Origin: Prevotella heparinolytica
GTDB taxonomy: Bacteria > Bacteroidota > Bacteroidia > Bacteroidales > Bacteroidaceae
Reading direction: 5' to 3'
Assembly (NCBI RefSeq): GCF_004342845.1
Contig: NZ_SLXB01000005.1
Location: 62,001-126,000 of the forward strand
DNA length: 64,000 nt
In this document: piece after piece, positions 44,446-53,378 of the stretch
How the letters are laid out: the number at the start of each line of letters is the position of its first letter
How positions within the stretch are numbered: position 1 is the stretch's first letter
Notes under the pieces: generated by a model
Databases searched by the model: none
What the model was told of the DNA's origin: nothing
What the model saw: only the letters and a program-made list of their open reading frames with translations
Made by a program: the position numbers and the translations under genes

Positions 44446-45182
44446 GAAAAGAAGCAACCGACCTGACAATAATGATTCTCATCAGGACTGATTCTATCGC
44501 AAGATTGGAGAATGTAACAGCCGTCATCCAACACTTGCAAAGAAGTCTGAACACCCGAATCTGTCTGCGAGAAGCGGATTGCTATTGCAACGGAATATTA
44601 CAATCCGCATTGAATACCTGCATCGATTATGAGTTTATAGAAGATGACGACCCGATTCTGTATAAGACATGGCATTTCAACAGGATGATGACGCACGCAG
44701 ACACCCCATTCGTGGCGATATGGGATGCCGACACCATAGCCGGAAGCGAAGCCATAGGCCAATGTCTCGACCAGTTGCGAAAGCAAAACGCGGATATGGC
44801 CTTGCCCTACAACGGGGTCTGTCTGGACACTTCGAATATCCTTCGCGCCTTGTATCTGAAAAAACAAGATGAGGAAGTGCTGATGCAAAACATCGGGAAA
44901 ATGGAAAGGCTGTCAGAACGGGTCATGACGGGCGGGGCCGTGATGATGAACAGGCAGAAGTTCATCGAGATAGGAGGAGAGAACGAAGCCTACTATGGCT
45001 GGGGCGATGATGATTATGACCGGTACATCCGATTCATGAATCATGGATTGAAAATTTACAGGACGAGAAATGTATTGTTTCATCTGTCACATCCAAGAGG
45101 AATGAATAGCGGATTCAATACGGAACTGCATAGCAGAATATCAAAAGGACAACTTTATAAAACGCAAAACATGATGCCATGA
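44442..45182 (+). CDS. Galactosyltransferase-type glycosyltransferase (GT7 C-domain-like)
   Basis: 246 aa. A DXD-type site in FVAIWDADTIAGSEA and the characteristic C-terminal GGENEAYYGWGDDDYDRYIR (metal and acceptor loop of beta-4-galactosyltransferases) define it. MTGGAVMMNRQKF precedes that loop. The gene overlaps both the LanC-like gene and the GT51-like gene by four bases, so operon 2 is tightly coupled. The acceptor is unknown. Confidence 0.85.
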   Translation: MRKEATDLTIMILIRTDSIARLENVTAVIQHLQRSLNTRICLREADCYCNGILQSALNTCIDYEFIEDDDPILYKTWHFNRMMTHADTPFVAIWDADTIAGSEAIGQCLDQLRKQNADMALPYNGVCLDTSNILRALYLKKQDEEVLMQNIGKMERLSERVMTGGAVMMNRQKFIEIGGENEAYYGWGDDDYDRYIRFMNHGLKIYRTRNVLFHLSHPRGMNSGFNTELHSRISKGQLYKTQNMMP

Positions 45183-46444
45183 ACCCACTGAAATTTTTTC
45201 TTTTAGAGCGTTTGTCGAGATACGCACATCGAAGAGGAATAGATATCTACATCGAAGATTTCTCTTTCAAAAAAGGCTTATCCTTAAAAAATACGGATAT
45301 AGATGCTTGTGGCGAAAGGATACTGATAGAGAACTTACTGCTCAAGATCAGAATAAAAGAGTTATTCCGGAAAAGGATTGCCATAGATATGACGAGTGAG
45401 AATATCACCGTCATGCCGGGATATTTATCGAATAAGGATTTCCACCTTCCCGATTTAAAGGGGAATATATCATATGAGAAGCGGCGAAAGAGCACCTCGA
45501 TAGACGTGACCTTGAATCAGGCAATCCATCTCTCACTCAAGCATACAGGAAATGCCGATGAAGGCGAACTCTTTATAAAAACATCTCTTCTATCCATAGA
45601 CCGGTATAAACAATTGTTCGATGGCCACATCATATCCCGATTCATGAATACCGTATATTCCGACACTCTCATAACGTTTCTTTGCTGTTACAAGTATGGT
45701 CATACATCTCCATATCCCAAATTTAACTCAACTTTTCAGTATGACACATTAAAGATACATCCGGAAAATTACGCGCTTTCAAAAATGTACTTAACCGATG
45801 AATTAAGCAAGCGCAATCATCTCGCGAAGAATTATAAAAAGTTGGAAGAGATTCCGGAAATAATTCGGCAGACGGTAATCTGTACCGAAGACCCGTCTTT
45901 CAATTTACACAGAGGAATCAGTCCGACACTGACGGGAATGACACTCAAATCGGCCATCGATCAGAAAGCACTGAAACGAGGAGGAAGTACCATAAGCATG
46001 CAACTCATAAAAAATGCTTTGCTCAACGGCGAACGCACTTTTACCAGAAAAACAGAAGAAGCCATATTGACATTGCTGATGGAAAATCACTACGGCACCG
46101 GCAAACAGGATATATTGGAAATTTATCTGAACATGATTGAATTCGCTCCCGACGTATATGGCATTGAAGATGCCGCACTATTTTATTTCGACAAATCTTC
46201 TTCCAAGCTGAATGCTATCGAAGTCATAGTACTGACTTATATCATCCCGCGCCCGATTCATTTCTACGAAGCATTGCAACAAAAAACCGAGCAACTCCGC
46301 AGAAATCTTCTGCAACATATCAGGCAATATCTGCCCGTAATGATGAAGAAACAGATTATCCATCGAGAGAATGTCTCATCGGCAGATATCAAACAGATAG
46401 AGTTTTCCGACAAATTCGGTGTGCTCGTTCTTGACATTCTCTAA
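45179..46444 (+). CDS. GT51 transglycosylase-domain protein
   Basis: 421 aa. The ~200-residue N-terminal part is unassigned. The GT51 core shows motif 1 TEDPSFNLHRGIS with the catalytic Glu, motif 2 KRGGSTISMQLIKN, motif 3 FTRKTEEAILT and motif 4 KQDILEIYLNMIEFAPDVYG. The family polymerises lipid II into glycan strands. No transpeptidase domain follows, and the N-terminus lacks a clear membrane helix. Its place as last gene of a peptide operon is odd: it might act on a lipid-linked saccharide made by the two transferases, or target the cell wall. Confidence 0.85.
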   Translation: MNPLKFFLLERLSRYAHRRGIDIYIEDFSFKKGLSLKNTDIDACGERILIENLLLKIRIKELFRKRIAIDMTSENITVMPGYLSNKDFHLPDLKGNISYEKRRKSTSIDVTLNQAIHLSLKHTGNADEGELFIKTSLLSIDRYKQLFDGHIISRFMNTVYSDTLITFLCCYKYGHTSPYPKFNSTFQYDTLKIHPENYALSKMYLTDELSKRNHLAKNYKKLEEIPEIIRQTVICTEDPSFNLHRGISPTLTGMTLKSAIDQKALKRGGSTISMQLIKNALLNGERTFTRKTEEAILTLLMENHYGTGKQDILEIYLNMIEFAPDVYGIEDAALFYFDKSSSKLNAIEVIVLTYIIPRPIHFYEALQQKTEQLRRNLLQHIRQYLPVMMKKQIIHRENVSSADIKQIEFSDKFGVLVLDIL

Positions 46445-46547
46445 ATAAAATCAGTACATTTGCCAATGACAAAAGAAAATAACCATAAGTATATGATTCC
46501 GGTTTTCTATACATAACGAACCGCTGAAGCCTTATTTGAAGAGAGAT

Positions 46548-47132
46548 ATGCCACACATTGAAACGCCCAACGGAGACAAACGGGTGCTGCTGCACTCGTG
46601 TTGCGCACCTTGCTCGTCGGCCATCATCGAGTGCATGCTGGAGAACGGCATCCGCCCCACCGTGTTCTACTGCAATCCCAATATCTATCCGCAGGAGGAG
46701 TATGAGATAAGGAAAAACGAGGCAATACGTTTCGTCACGTCCCTGAACCTCGACTTCATCGATGCCGACTATGACCATGCGCACTGGCTGCACACCATGC
46801 AAGGACTGGAGAATGAGCCGGAGCGTGGTGGCCGTTGCCTGAAGTGCTTCACCCTGCGGCTGACGGAGACGGCACGCTATGCTTCGGAACACGGCTTTTC
46901 CGTGTTTACCACCACCCTTGCCTCCTCCCGGTGGAAAAGTCTGGAGCAAATCTTCGAGGCAGGACGCCGAGCCGCCGCCCGCTATCCCGGCACCGTATTC
47001 TGGGAACAGAATTGGCGGAAAGGCGGACTGCAAGACCGACGTAACCAATTGCTGAAAGAATACGATTTCTACAACCAGCAGTATTGCGGATGCGAATTCA
47101 GCATACGCCCTGCGGAAACCAAGACGGAATAA
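46548..47132 (+). CDS. queH: Epoxyqueuosine reductase QueH
   Basis: 194 aa from ATG 46548 (an upstream TTG at 46536 is less likely). HSCCAPCSSAIIE near residue 17 carries the CC..C iron-sulfur/catalytic cluster, followed by FYCNPNIYPQEEYEIRK, RCLKCFTLRL and YCGCEFS, all typical of QueH (formerly DUF208). It reduces epoxyqueuosine to queuosine in tRNA. Cytoplasmic. It is unrelated to the peptide locus and convergent with the M16 gene. Confidence 0.93.
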   Translation: MPHIETPNGDKRVLLHSCCAPCSSAIIECMLENGIRPTVFYCNPNIYPQEEYEIRKNEAIRFVTSLNLDFIDADYDHAHWLHTMQGLENEPERGGRCLKCFTLRLTETARYASEHGFSVFTTTLASSRWKSLEQIFEAGRRAAARYPGTVFWEQNWRKGGLQDRRNQLLKEYDFYNQQYCGCEFSIRPAETKTE

Positions 47133-47306
47133 GAAGTACATGCTTGCGGAAGGACAAAACATACCTGCTCCGTAGCAAGCACGCATATAGATAAGAAGAA
47201 CATACGGAAGAAGTATGAAGCCGGTAATAGCTCGGCACGAATCCTACACAAAGAAAAAGCAAACCGAAGGCAAACCAAACAAGAATAAACAAGAGCTAAA
47301 AAAGCC

Positions 47307-48554
47307 TCAACGATAGATAAGCGTGGAGAGATACTCCTCGGCAAACATTTCGTTGACCACTTCCAGCAGGATTTCCGGTGTGAGCCGTTCAATACGGTTG
47401 AACACCTCTTCGGGCGTTTCGTACTTGTTGTAGTGCAGAAAAGTTTTTCCCATGCCCAACGCATTGTTCTCGTTGTTGTCCGAGGCTACGCCGATTTGCC
47501 CCATCAACTGTTTGCGAGCGGCGGCAAGCTGAGAAGAGGTAAGCTTGGTGTCGCGCATGCGCTTCAGCTCCTTATGAACCAGCCGGATGCAACGGTTCAG
47601 GTCTTGGGGGTCGCACCCGAAGTAGATGCAGAAAACACCCGTATCGGTATACGAAGTCAGGTTCGACTCGACGTTATAGACCAGTCCGCTACGCTCGCGC
47701 AGGGAGACGTTCAGCCGGCTGTTCATGCCGGGGCCGCCCAACATATTGTTGAGCAGATAGAGTGCCGTGCGCTTGTCGTCATAAGCATCATAGCCACGAG
47801 CACCAATCATGACGTGTGCCTGATGGGTGTCTTTACGGAGCACAAGCCGTTCGGGTACGTAGAGAGGCGGCGGGGTGCGGAGGTGTGCAGACTTGAAGGC
47901 CGGAATATCCTGTGTCAAGAATTGCATGCGGCTCAGCACTTTCTTGAAGTCCACATCGGCCGACACAAAGAAAACCATATTGGCAGGGCAGTAGAGCCGC
48001 GCAGTGAATGCGGCAGCATCTTCACTACGGAATTGCTTCAGGCTTTCGGGAGTACCCAGAATATTCCGCCCCAACGGATGACCACGGAATATCATATCCT
48101 CGAAATCGTCGAAGATAAGTTCGGAAGGGTTGTCTTTGTAAGACTCTATCTCGTCGATGATGACCTCGGTCTCTTTCTCTATTTCGCGCTGCGGAAAAGT
48201 GGAGTGAAACACGATATCGGTGAGCAGCTCGGTGGCACGGTTGAAGTGCTCGGTGAGGAAAGCGGAATAGATCACCGTCTCCTCCTTATTGGTATAAGCA
48301 TTGAGGTCGCCGCCCACGTTCTCCATGCGGTTCAGGATGTGCCACGCTTTGCGTTTGCGCGTACCCTTAAAGATGAGATGTTCCACAAAATGCGCCATGC
48401 CTTGCTCGTGTTCAAGCTCATCGCGCGTGCCGGCATCTACGGCAAACCCGCAGTAGGCCACCTGAGAGGCTGTGCGCTCGTGAATGATACGCAGTCCGTT
48501 GGGCAAGGTAAAATCGTTGAAAACCCGCTTCTCCCTCTTTGCTATTCTCTTCAT
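47307..48554 (-). CDS. M16 family zinc metallopeptidase (processing-peptidase-like)
   Basis: 415 aa. The inverted zinc motif HFVEH in GMAHFVEHLIFKGTRKR with the downstream Glu in TNKEETVIYSAF marks the active N-domain. The C-domain has LLNNMLGGPGMNSRLNVSLRERSGLVYNV, conserved in PqqL/mitochondrial-processing-like members. No signal peptide. It degrades or processes peptides; its substrate here is unknown. It has its own full-consensus promoter. Confidence 0.93.
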   Translation of the reverse strand: MKRIAKREKRVFNDFTLPNGLRIIHERTASQVAYCGFAVDAGTRDELEHEQGMAHFVEHLIFKGTRKRKAWHILNRMENVGGDLNAYTNKEETVIYSAFLTEHFNRATELLTDIVFHSTFPQREIEKETEVIIDEIESYKDNPSELIFDDFEDMIFRGHPLGRNILGTPESLKQFRSEDAAAFTARLYCPANMVFFVSADVDFKKVLSRMQFLTQDIPAFKSAHLRTPPPLYVPERLVLRKDTHQAHVMIGARGYDAYDDKRTALYLLNNMLGGPGMNSRLNVSLRERSGLVYNVESNLTSYTDTGVFCIYFGCDPQDLNRCIRLVHKELKRMRDTKLTSSQLAAARKQLMGQIGVASDNNENNALGMGKTFLHYNKYETPEEVFNRIERLTPEILLEVVNEMFAEEYLSTLIYR

Positions 48555-48582
48555 TCCGACGTTTCAAAACAGTTTGAGGGCA

Positions 48583-48613
48583 CAAAGATAGTGCAAACCG
48601 CAATCAGTACAAA
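48583..48613 (-). promoter_or_regulatory. Promoter of the M16 peptidase gene
   Basis: On the minus strand TTTG (complement of 48610-48613), a 19 bp spacer and TATCTTTG (complement of 48583-48590) make a full-consensus Bacteroides promoter, 29 bp upstream of the start. Confidence 0.7.
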
Positions 48614-48672
48614 ACATGCCCGCTTGTTTTTGCCCCCGGCACAACCCCATAAAACCACTCAACGCTAACCGC

Positions 48673-49608
48673 TCACCTCACTCTCTTCCACATCCTCTCC
48701 CACCGATATCCGTGGAAAAGTCCCGTCCCCTCTTCTTTGGAGAACCAGACGAAGGCGGCCTTACCGATGATGTGGTCTTTGGGAACAAAGCCGAAAAGGC
48801 GGGAATCTGAAAGGTTGATGGAGTTGTTGGCACTCATCCAGTAGTAATCTTTGGTAAAGTAACAGTGCAATGCGGGCTTGCCATCCACGTAGAGGGTATC
48901 GTTCTTTATCCGGGCGTGCTTCTTCTCGTGCAGGAGCAAGGTGTTGCAGAGCAAAGTCATGTTCCACGGATAGACACGCACGGCCTGCCCCTTGCGGGGG
49001 ACAATCAAGGGCTTCAATGCCTCGATGGGATCTTCCCTGAGCATAGGTTCTATCCAGCACTTTCCGTTCATGGCCTGCTCCAGCAGGTAGTATTCGTAGC
49101 GGCTGAAGCTGCGTATGCTTTTCACCGAATCTTGCCCCATCAGTTTGTCGGAGGAGATGGAAAGCAACCGGAGCAGCGAGTCTAACTGATATTCTTTTTC
49201 TTTGGGATAGGAATAAAGAAATTTCTGATCAGGGGCTTTCTTCTCGGAAGGAACCACGGAGAAGAGCGAATCTATCAGCAAGGTGTCGCCCGGCATACCG
49301 ATGCAACGGCCGATGAATACCTGCCGCCGCTCTATGGGCATTGTGGAAGTGCCGGCCGGATTATTGAACACCACGATATCCTCTTTCTGTACGGGTCTTT
49401 CTGCCCAACGATGATAGCCCCACAAACCCATGAAAGGCAGGCGCAGACCATAGCTCCATTTGTTCACGAGGATGCGTTCGCCGCGATAGAGCGAGTTCTC
49501 CATGCCCGAAGAGGGGATGAGGCAGGACGTGGCAACACAACCCCGGAGCAACACTACGGCGAGTATCACTCCGACGATTGTCAAGGCTGCCCTTCCTGCT
49601 TTCTTCAT
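48673..49608 (-). CDS. Signal-peptidase-I-like paralogue lacking the catalytic Ser and Lys
   Basis: 311 aa S26-type protein with a membrane helix (ALTIVGVILAVVLLRGC). The Ser box reads CLIPSSGMENSL with Gly35 where active enzymes have the nucleophile Ser. The Lys box reads VFIGRCIGMPGD with Gly100 instead of Lys. I checked both on the DNA (GGC in each case). Other boxes (RILVNKWSYG, KEDIVVFNNPAG, MSANNSINLSDSRLFGFVP) are kept, so the fold should be intact. It lies 19 bp downstream of the normal lepB and is probably co-transcribed. It could be a non-catalytic partner of LepB. Confidence 0.85.
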   Translation of the reverse strand: MKKAGRAALTIVGVILAVVLLRGCVATSCLIPSSGMENSLYRGERILVNKWSYGLRLPFMGLWGYHRWAERPVQKEDIVVFNNPAGTSTMPIERRQVFIGRCIGMPGDTLLIDSLFSVVPSEKKAPDQKFLYSYPKEKEYQLDSLLRLLSISSDKLMGQDSVKSIRSFSRYEYYLLEQAMNGKCWIEPMLREDPIEALKPLIVPRKGQAVRVYPWNMTLLCNTLLLHEKKHARIKNDTLYVDGKPALHCYFTKDYYWMSANNSINLSDSRLFGFVPKDHIIGKAAFVWFSKEEGTGLFHGYRWERMWKRVR

Positions 49609-49627
49609 GGCCTTACTTCGGATACGG

Positions 49628-51118
49628 TTATTTGATGTTGTCTACCCACTTGAATATGCGGTTCCAGCGAATCTTGCCGTCGAGCCAACCACGGTCTTTA
49701 TCGAGCGAGAGCCAAACCACGATAGGCTTGCCCACCACGTGGTCTTCGGGCACGAAGCCCCAGTAGCGCGAGTCGGCGGAGTTGTGGCGGTTGTCGCCCA
49801 TCATCCAGTAGTAATCCATCTTAAAGGTATAGGTGTCTGTCTTCCGGCCATTGATGTAGATACCGTCAGGCTTCAATTCCAGCCGATTGCCTTCGTAGGC
49901 GGTGATGCAGCGCTCGTAGAGGGGCAGGTTGGCGGTGAGGCGGACGGTGGCTCCATTGGCGGGAATCCATACCGGACCGTAGTCGTCGCGTGTCCAGCCG
50001 GTGTGGAGGTTCAACGGATACATCTGTCCGGAATATAAATCGGGCTCTTTCACGATGCGGCTGACCAGTTTTTTGTTCCCCGACAGCGTGTCATACATCT
50101 TCCGGGTGAGCGGCAGGTGATAGACCGGCGTCAGTCGGCCTTGCGCGTCGCGGCGGTCAAGCCTCATATCGAGCAATCCTTCCTCCCAATTGAGATCGCT
50201 GCTCATCAGCATCCGGTCGTCCTTGCTGATGCCCAGTTCGATGAACATCTCTTCCGGAATGTAAGGGCCGGTGGTCTGCACAAAGTAGTTGAACTGCATC
50301 TCCTGCGGATTCACGGCGGGTGTCCCGTTGATATACACTTGTCCGCCTTTGATTTGCAGCGTGTCGCCCGGCAAGCCGATACAACGTTTCACGTAGTTCT
50401 CGCGGCGGTCTACGGGACGCACCACGATGTCGCCGTACATCTGCGGATTGGAACGGATGAGGTTGCGTCCGGCGTTGTAGTACAACTCGTAAACGGTGCG
50501 TTGGCGGTCTTGCGTCAGGCTGTCCATATTTACTTTGTTGGGATAGATGCGCTTGCCCTCCTCATAGGCAAGGCTGTAAAAGTCGGTCTGCTGGAAGTTG
50601 GTTGCCACGGTGTCGCCGGCGGGGAAGTTGAACACCACGATGTCGTTGCGCTGCACCCGGCCGAATCCCGACACGCGTTTGTACTTCCATTGCGGCCATT
50701 CGATGTACGACTTGCAGTTCAGTATGGGCAGCGTATGCTGCGCCAACGGCATGGAGAGCGGTGTGTTGGGCACGCGCGGCCCATAGCTCATCTTGCTGAC
50801 GTAGAGGAAATCGCCCACTAACAGCGACTTCTCTAACGAAGAAGAAGGTATCTGGTAGTTTTGAAACACATAAATATTTACGAAGTAGACGGCCACCAAG
50901 GCAAATACGATGGCATCTACCCAGCTCATCACGCTGCGCACAGCCGGATTCCTGACCTTCTTCCACCATCCCCACGATATCTTCTTGCTGATATAGACGT
51001 CGAAAATGAAAGGCAGTACAATCAGTCCCCACCAGCTTCTTACCCAGACGAGGAAGAGCAGATAGAGCAGGGCTGCGATAGCGAATTTAATCCATTGGGC
51101 ACGTGTTGCTTTTCTCAT
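49628..51118 (-). CDS. lepB: Signal peptidase I
   Basis: 496 aa, longer than E. coli LepB because of an insert between boxes. Two N-terminal membrane helices (FAIAALLYLLFLVWV; VDAIVFALVAVYFVNIYVF). Catalytic Ser94 in YQIPSSSLEKSL and Lys242 in ENYVKRCIGLPGD are both present, followed by MMGDNRHNSADSRYWGFVP. It removes signal peptides of exported proteins at the outer face of the inner membrane. It sits between dapB and the inactive-looking paralogue in one minus-strand run. Confidence 0.96.
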   Translation of the reverse strand: MRKATRAQWIKFAIAALLYLLFLVWVRSWWGLIVLPFIFDVYISKKISWGWWKKVRNPAVRSVMSWVDAIVFALVAVYFVNIYVFQNYQIPSSSLEKSLLVGDFLYVSKMSYGPRVPNTPLSMPLAQHTLPILNCKSYIEWPQWKYKRVSGFGRVQRNDIVVFNFPAGDTVATNFQQTDFYSLAYEEGKRIYPNKVNMDSLTQDRQRTVYELYYNAGRNLIRSNPQMYGDIVVRPVDRRENYVKRCIGLPGDTLQIKGGQVYINGTPAVNPQEMQFNYFVQTTGPYIPEEMFIELGISKDDRMLMSSDLNWEEGLLDMRLDRRDAQGRLTPVYHLPLTRKMYDTLSGNKKLVSRIVKEPDLYSGQMYPLNLHTGWTRDDYGPVWIPANGATVRLTANLPLYERCITAYEGNRLELKPDGIYINGRKTDTYTFKMDYYWMMGDNRHNSADSRYWGFVPEDHVVGKPIVVWLSLDKDRGWLDGKIRWNRIFKWVDNIK

Positions 51119-51154
51119 TGTATATGGTTGTTTGATTGATGATGTCCGATGATT

Positions 51155-51922
51155 CTATTGATTTTTCAGGAAAGGGAACAAGTCGCTCATTCCGAGATAG
51201 CCGTGGTGTTCCGCCGTGTACTCGGCGGCAAGTACGGCGCCCAGCGCAAAGCCTTTGCGGTTTTTGGCATCGTGGGTGATGGTGATGCTGTCGGCCTCGG
51301 AGTCGTAGCGGATGGTGTGTATGCCCGGCACTTCGCCCTCGCGGATGGAGCTGACGGGCAGCTCGTGGGCGTCACATCGGCCGGTGCCCGAAACGGTTCC
51401 GTCCGGAGCACGGAAAGTTCCTTTCACCCATTTGTCCTTGCGGTCGAGGTTCTCGATGATGCCCTCGGCAAGGGTGATGGCCGTGCCGCTGGGGGCGTCC
51501 AGTTTATGGATGTGGTGCGTCTCGCTCATGGTCACGTCGTAGGCAGGGAAGCGGTTCATGATCTTTGCCAGATACTTGTTCACGGCCGAGAAGACGGCCA
51601 CCCCCAAGCTGAAGTTGGACGACCAGAACAGTGTTTTGCCGCTCTCGGTGCAAAGGCGTTTCACCTCTTCGCCATGTTCGGCCATCCAGCCCGTGCTGCC
51701 CGAAACGAGCTTTACGCCCGCCTTGAAGGTCTTCATGTAGTTGGTGTATGCCACCATGGGGTTGGTGAATTCTATGGCGACATCGGCGCTCTTGAAAGCA
51801 GCCGAATCGAAGTCTTCCTGATTGTCCACATCGATGATGCAGACGATTTCGTGTCCGCGGTCGAGGGCAATCCGCTCAATCTCCCTGCCCATTTTTCCGT
51901 AACCGATTAGTGCGATTTTCAT
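51155..51922 (-). CDS. dapB: 4-hydroxy-tetrahydrodipicolinate reductase
   Basis: 255 aa from ATG 51922 (MKIALIGYGKMGREIE; an in-frame ATG 21 bp upstream is less likely). Rossmann GYGKMG at about 7-12, VSGSTGW, WSSNFSLGVAVF, and the catalytic/substrate block ETHHIHKLDAPSGTA are DapB signatures. It makes tetrahydrodipicolinate with NAD(P)H in the lysine/diaminopimelate pathway, so it supplies peptidoglycan. First gene of the dapB-lepB-lepB-like run, 36 bp before lepB. Confidence 0.97.
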   Translation of the reverse strand: MKIALIGYGKMGREIERIALDRGHEIVCIIDVDNQEDFDSAAFKSADVAIEFTNPMVAYTNYMKTFKAGVKLVSGSTGWMAEHGEEVKRLCTESGKTLFWSSNFSLGVAVFSAVNKYLAKIMNRFPAYDVTMSETHHIHKLDAPSGTAITLAEGIIENLDRKDKWVKGTFRAPDGTVSGTGRCDAHELPVSSIREGEVPGIHTIRYDSEADSITITHDAKNRKGFALGAVLAAEYTAEHHGYLGMSDLFPFLKNQ

Positions 51923-51968
51923 TCTTCTTATTTTATTATTCATTCAGTTTATCAGCGAAGTATAGGTC

Positions 51969-51996
51969 GCAAAGATAATCTTTTTCTTACATTTGC
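51969..51996. promoter_or_regulatory. Back-to-back -7 elements of dapB and the DUF2851 gene
   Basis: TATCTTTGC on the minus strand (complement of 51969-51977) faces dapB. TACATTTGC on the plus strand (51988-51996) faces the DUF2851 gene. Both are full consensus and only 10 bp apart, so the two promoters overlap and cannot easily be occupied together. Confidence 0.6.
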
Positions 51997-52021
51997 GCCC
52001 AACATTAACGTCTTGTTAACA

Positions 52022-53296
52022 ATGGAACAATTACTGCACTACGTCTGGAAGCATAAAATCTTTCCTCTATCTTCGCTTCGGACCACCTCCGGACTGCCGG
52101 TGGAAGTGATAGATGCCGGTTTGCCGAACACGAATGCAGGCCCTGACTTCTTCAATGCCAAACTGAAAATAGACGGTACGCTTTGGGTGGGCAACGTAGA
52201 GGTGCATACACAGGCTTCGGACTGGCTGCGCCACGGACACCAGCACGACAAGGCTTACGACACCGTCATACTGCACGTGGTGGGCAAGTGCGACTGCGAG
52301 GTATGCCGGGCAAACGGCGAGCCGGTTCAGCAGCTTGTGCTTCCTTGCCCCGACATCGTCAGGCAGCGCTACGAGGAGCTGCGCCGCACCGAGTATTTTC
52401 CTCCCTGCCATTCCATACTGCCCGCCCTCCCCAAGCTCACCGTTCACGCTTGGCTGTCGGCCCTGCAAGTGGAGCGTCTTGAACAGAAGGCGCACGCCAT
52501 CTACCAAAGGTTGGAGCGTAACACCGGCCATTGGGAAGACGCCTTTTTCATCACCCTTGCCCGCAACTTCGGCTTCGGACTGAACGGCGACGCTTTCGAG
52601 TGTTGGGCAGGCAACCTTCCGTTTCGTGCCGTGGACAAGCATCGCGACAATCTTTTCCAAGTAGAGGCTTTTTTCTTCGGGCAGGCCGGCCTGTTGGAGG
52701 AAGTGCCTCCCGAAGCGGATGAGTATTACCTGAAACTCCGGGATGAGTTCCGTTATCTGCAACACAAGTTCGGACTGCCTGCGCCGATGGATGCCCACCG
52801 ATGGCACTTCCTGCGCCTGCGTCCCGGCAACTTCCCCCACGTCAGGCTGGCGCAGTTGGCCGGTTTGTATCACCGCGAACAGGGACTTTTTTCCCGTGTC
52901 ATGGAGGCGGACAGCGCGGATGAGGTGAAGAGGCTTTTCACCTCCCCCACATCGGCTTATTGGGAGGAGCATTTCATCTTCGGCAGGCCGTCGCCCCGCC
53001 GAACGAAATCCGTGGGGGCGAATGCCCTGAAACTGATTCTGATAAACACCGTCGTCCCCTTTCTTTATGCCTACGGGCTGCACAAGGCCGACGATTCGCT
53101 GTGCGACCGTGCCACCCGTTTTCTCGAATCGCTAACGGCCGAGGATAACCGCATCATCCGGTTGTGGGCAGAGGCGGGATTGCCTGTTTCCACCGCAGCC
53201 GATTCGCAGGCCTTGCTCCAGCTTCGGAAGGAGTATTGCGACAGGAAAGAGTGCTTGCGGTGCAGGTTCGGCTACGAGTACCTGAAAAAGGCGTAA
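52022..53296 (+). CDS. DUF2851 family protein
   Basis: 424 aa from ATG 52022 (the longer TTG start at 52013 is unlikely). MEQLLHYVWKHKIFPLSSLRTT, NTNAGPDFFNAKLKIDGTLWVGNVEVHTQASDW and the C-terminal CDRKECLRCRFGYEYL with four Cys are the conserved features of this Bacteroidetes-specific family. The middle PDFFNA..GNVEVH arrangement resembles a PD-(D/E)XK nuclease core, but that is inference. The function is unknown. Divergent from dapB. Confidence 0.88.
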   Translation: MEQLLHYVWKHKIFPLSSLRTTSGLPVEVIDAGLPNTNAGPDFFNAKLKIDGTLWVGNVEVHTQASDWLRHGHQHDKAYDTVILHVVGKCDCEVCRANGEPVQQLVLPCPDIVRQRYEELRRTEYFPPCHSILPALPKLTVHAWLSALQVERLEQKAHAIYQRLERNTGHWEDAFFITLARNFGFGLNGDAFECWAGNLPFRAVDKHRDNLFQVEAFFFGQAGLLEEVPPEADEYYLKLRDEFRYLQHKFGLPAPMDAHRWHFLRLRPGNFPHVRLAQLAGLYHREQGLFSRVMEADSADEVKRLFTSPTSAYWEEHFIFGRPSPRRTKSVGANALKLILINTVVPFLYAYGLHKADDSLCDRATRFLESLTAEDNRIIRLWAEAGLPVSTAADSQALLQLRKEYCDRKECLRCRFGYEYLKKA

Positions 53297-53378
53297 ACGC
53301 CTTGCCGTAGAACGGTTCTTCACCCGTAACGACCGAAAGGAAGCAAGGGCTTTTTCCCGTCTTTTGAAGGCTTTCCGA

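Noticed and set aside
47433..48668. 411-codon plus-strand ORF opposite the M16 peptidase
   Set aside because: Antisense shadow; the opposite strand has HFVEH and a good promoter.
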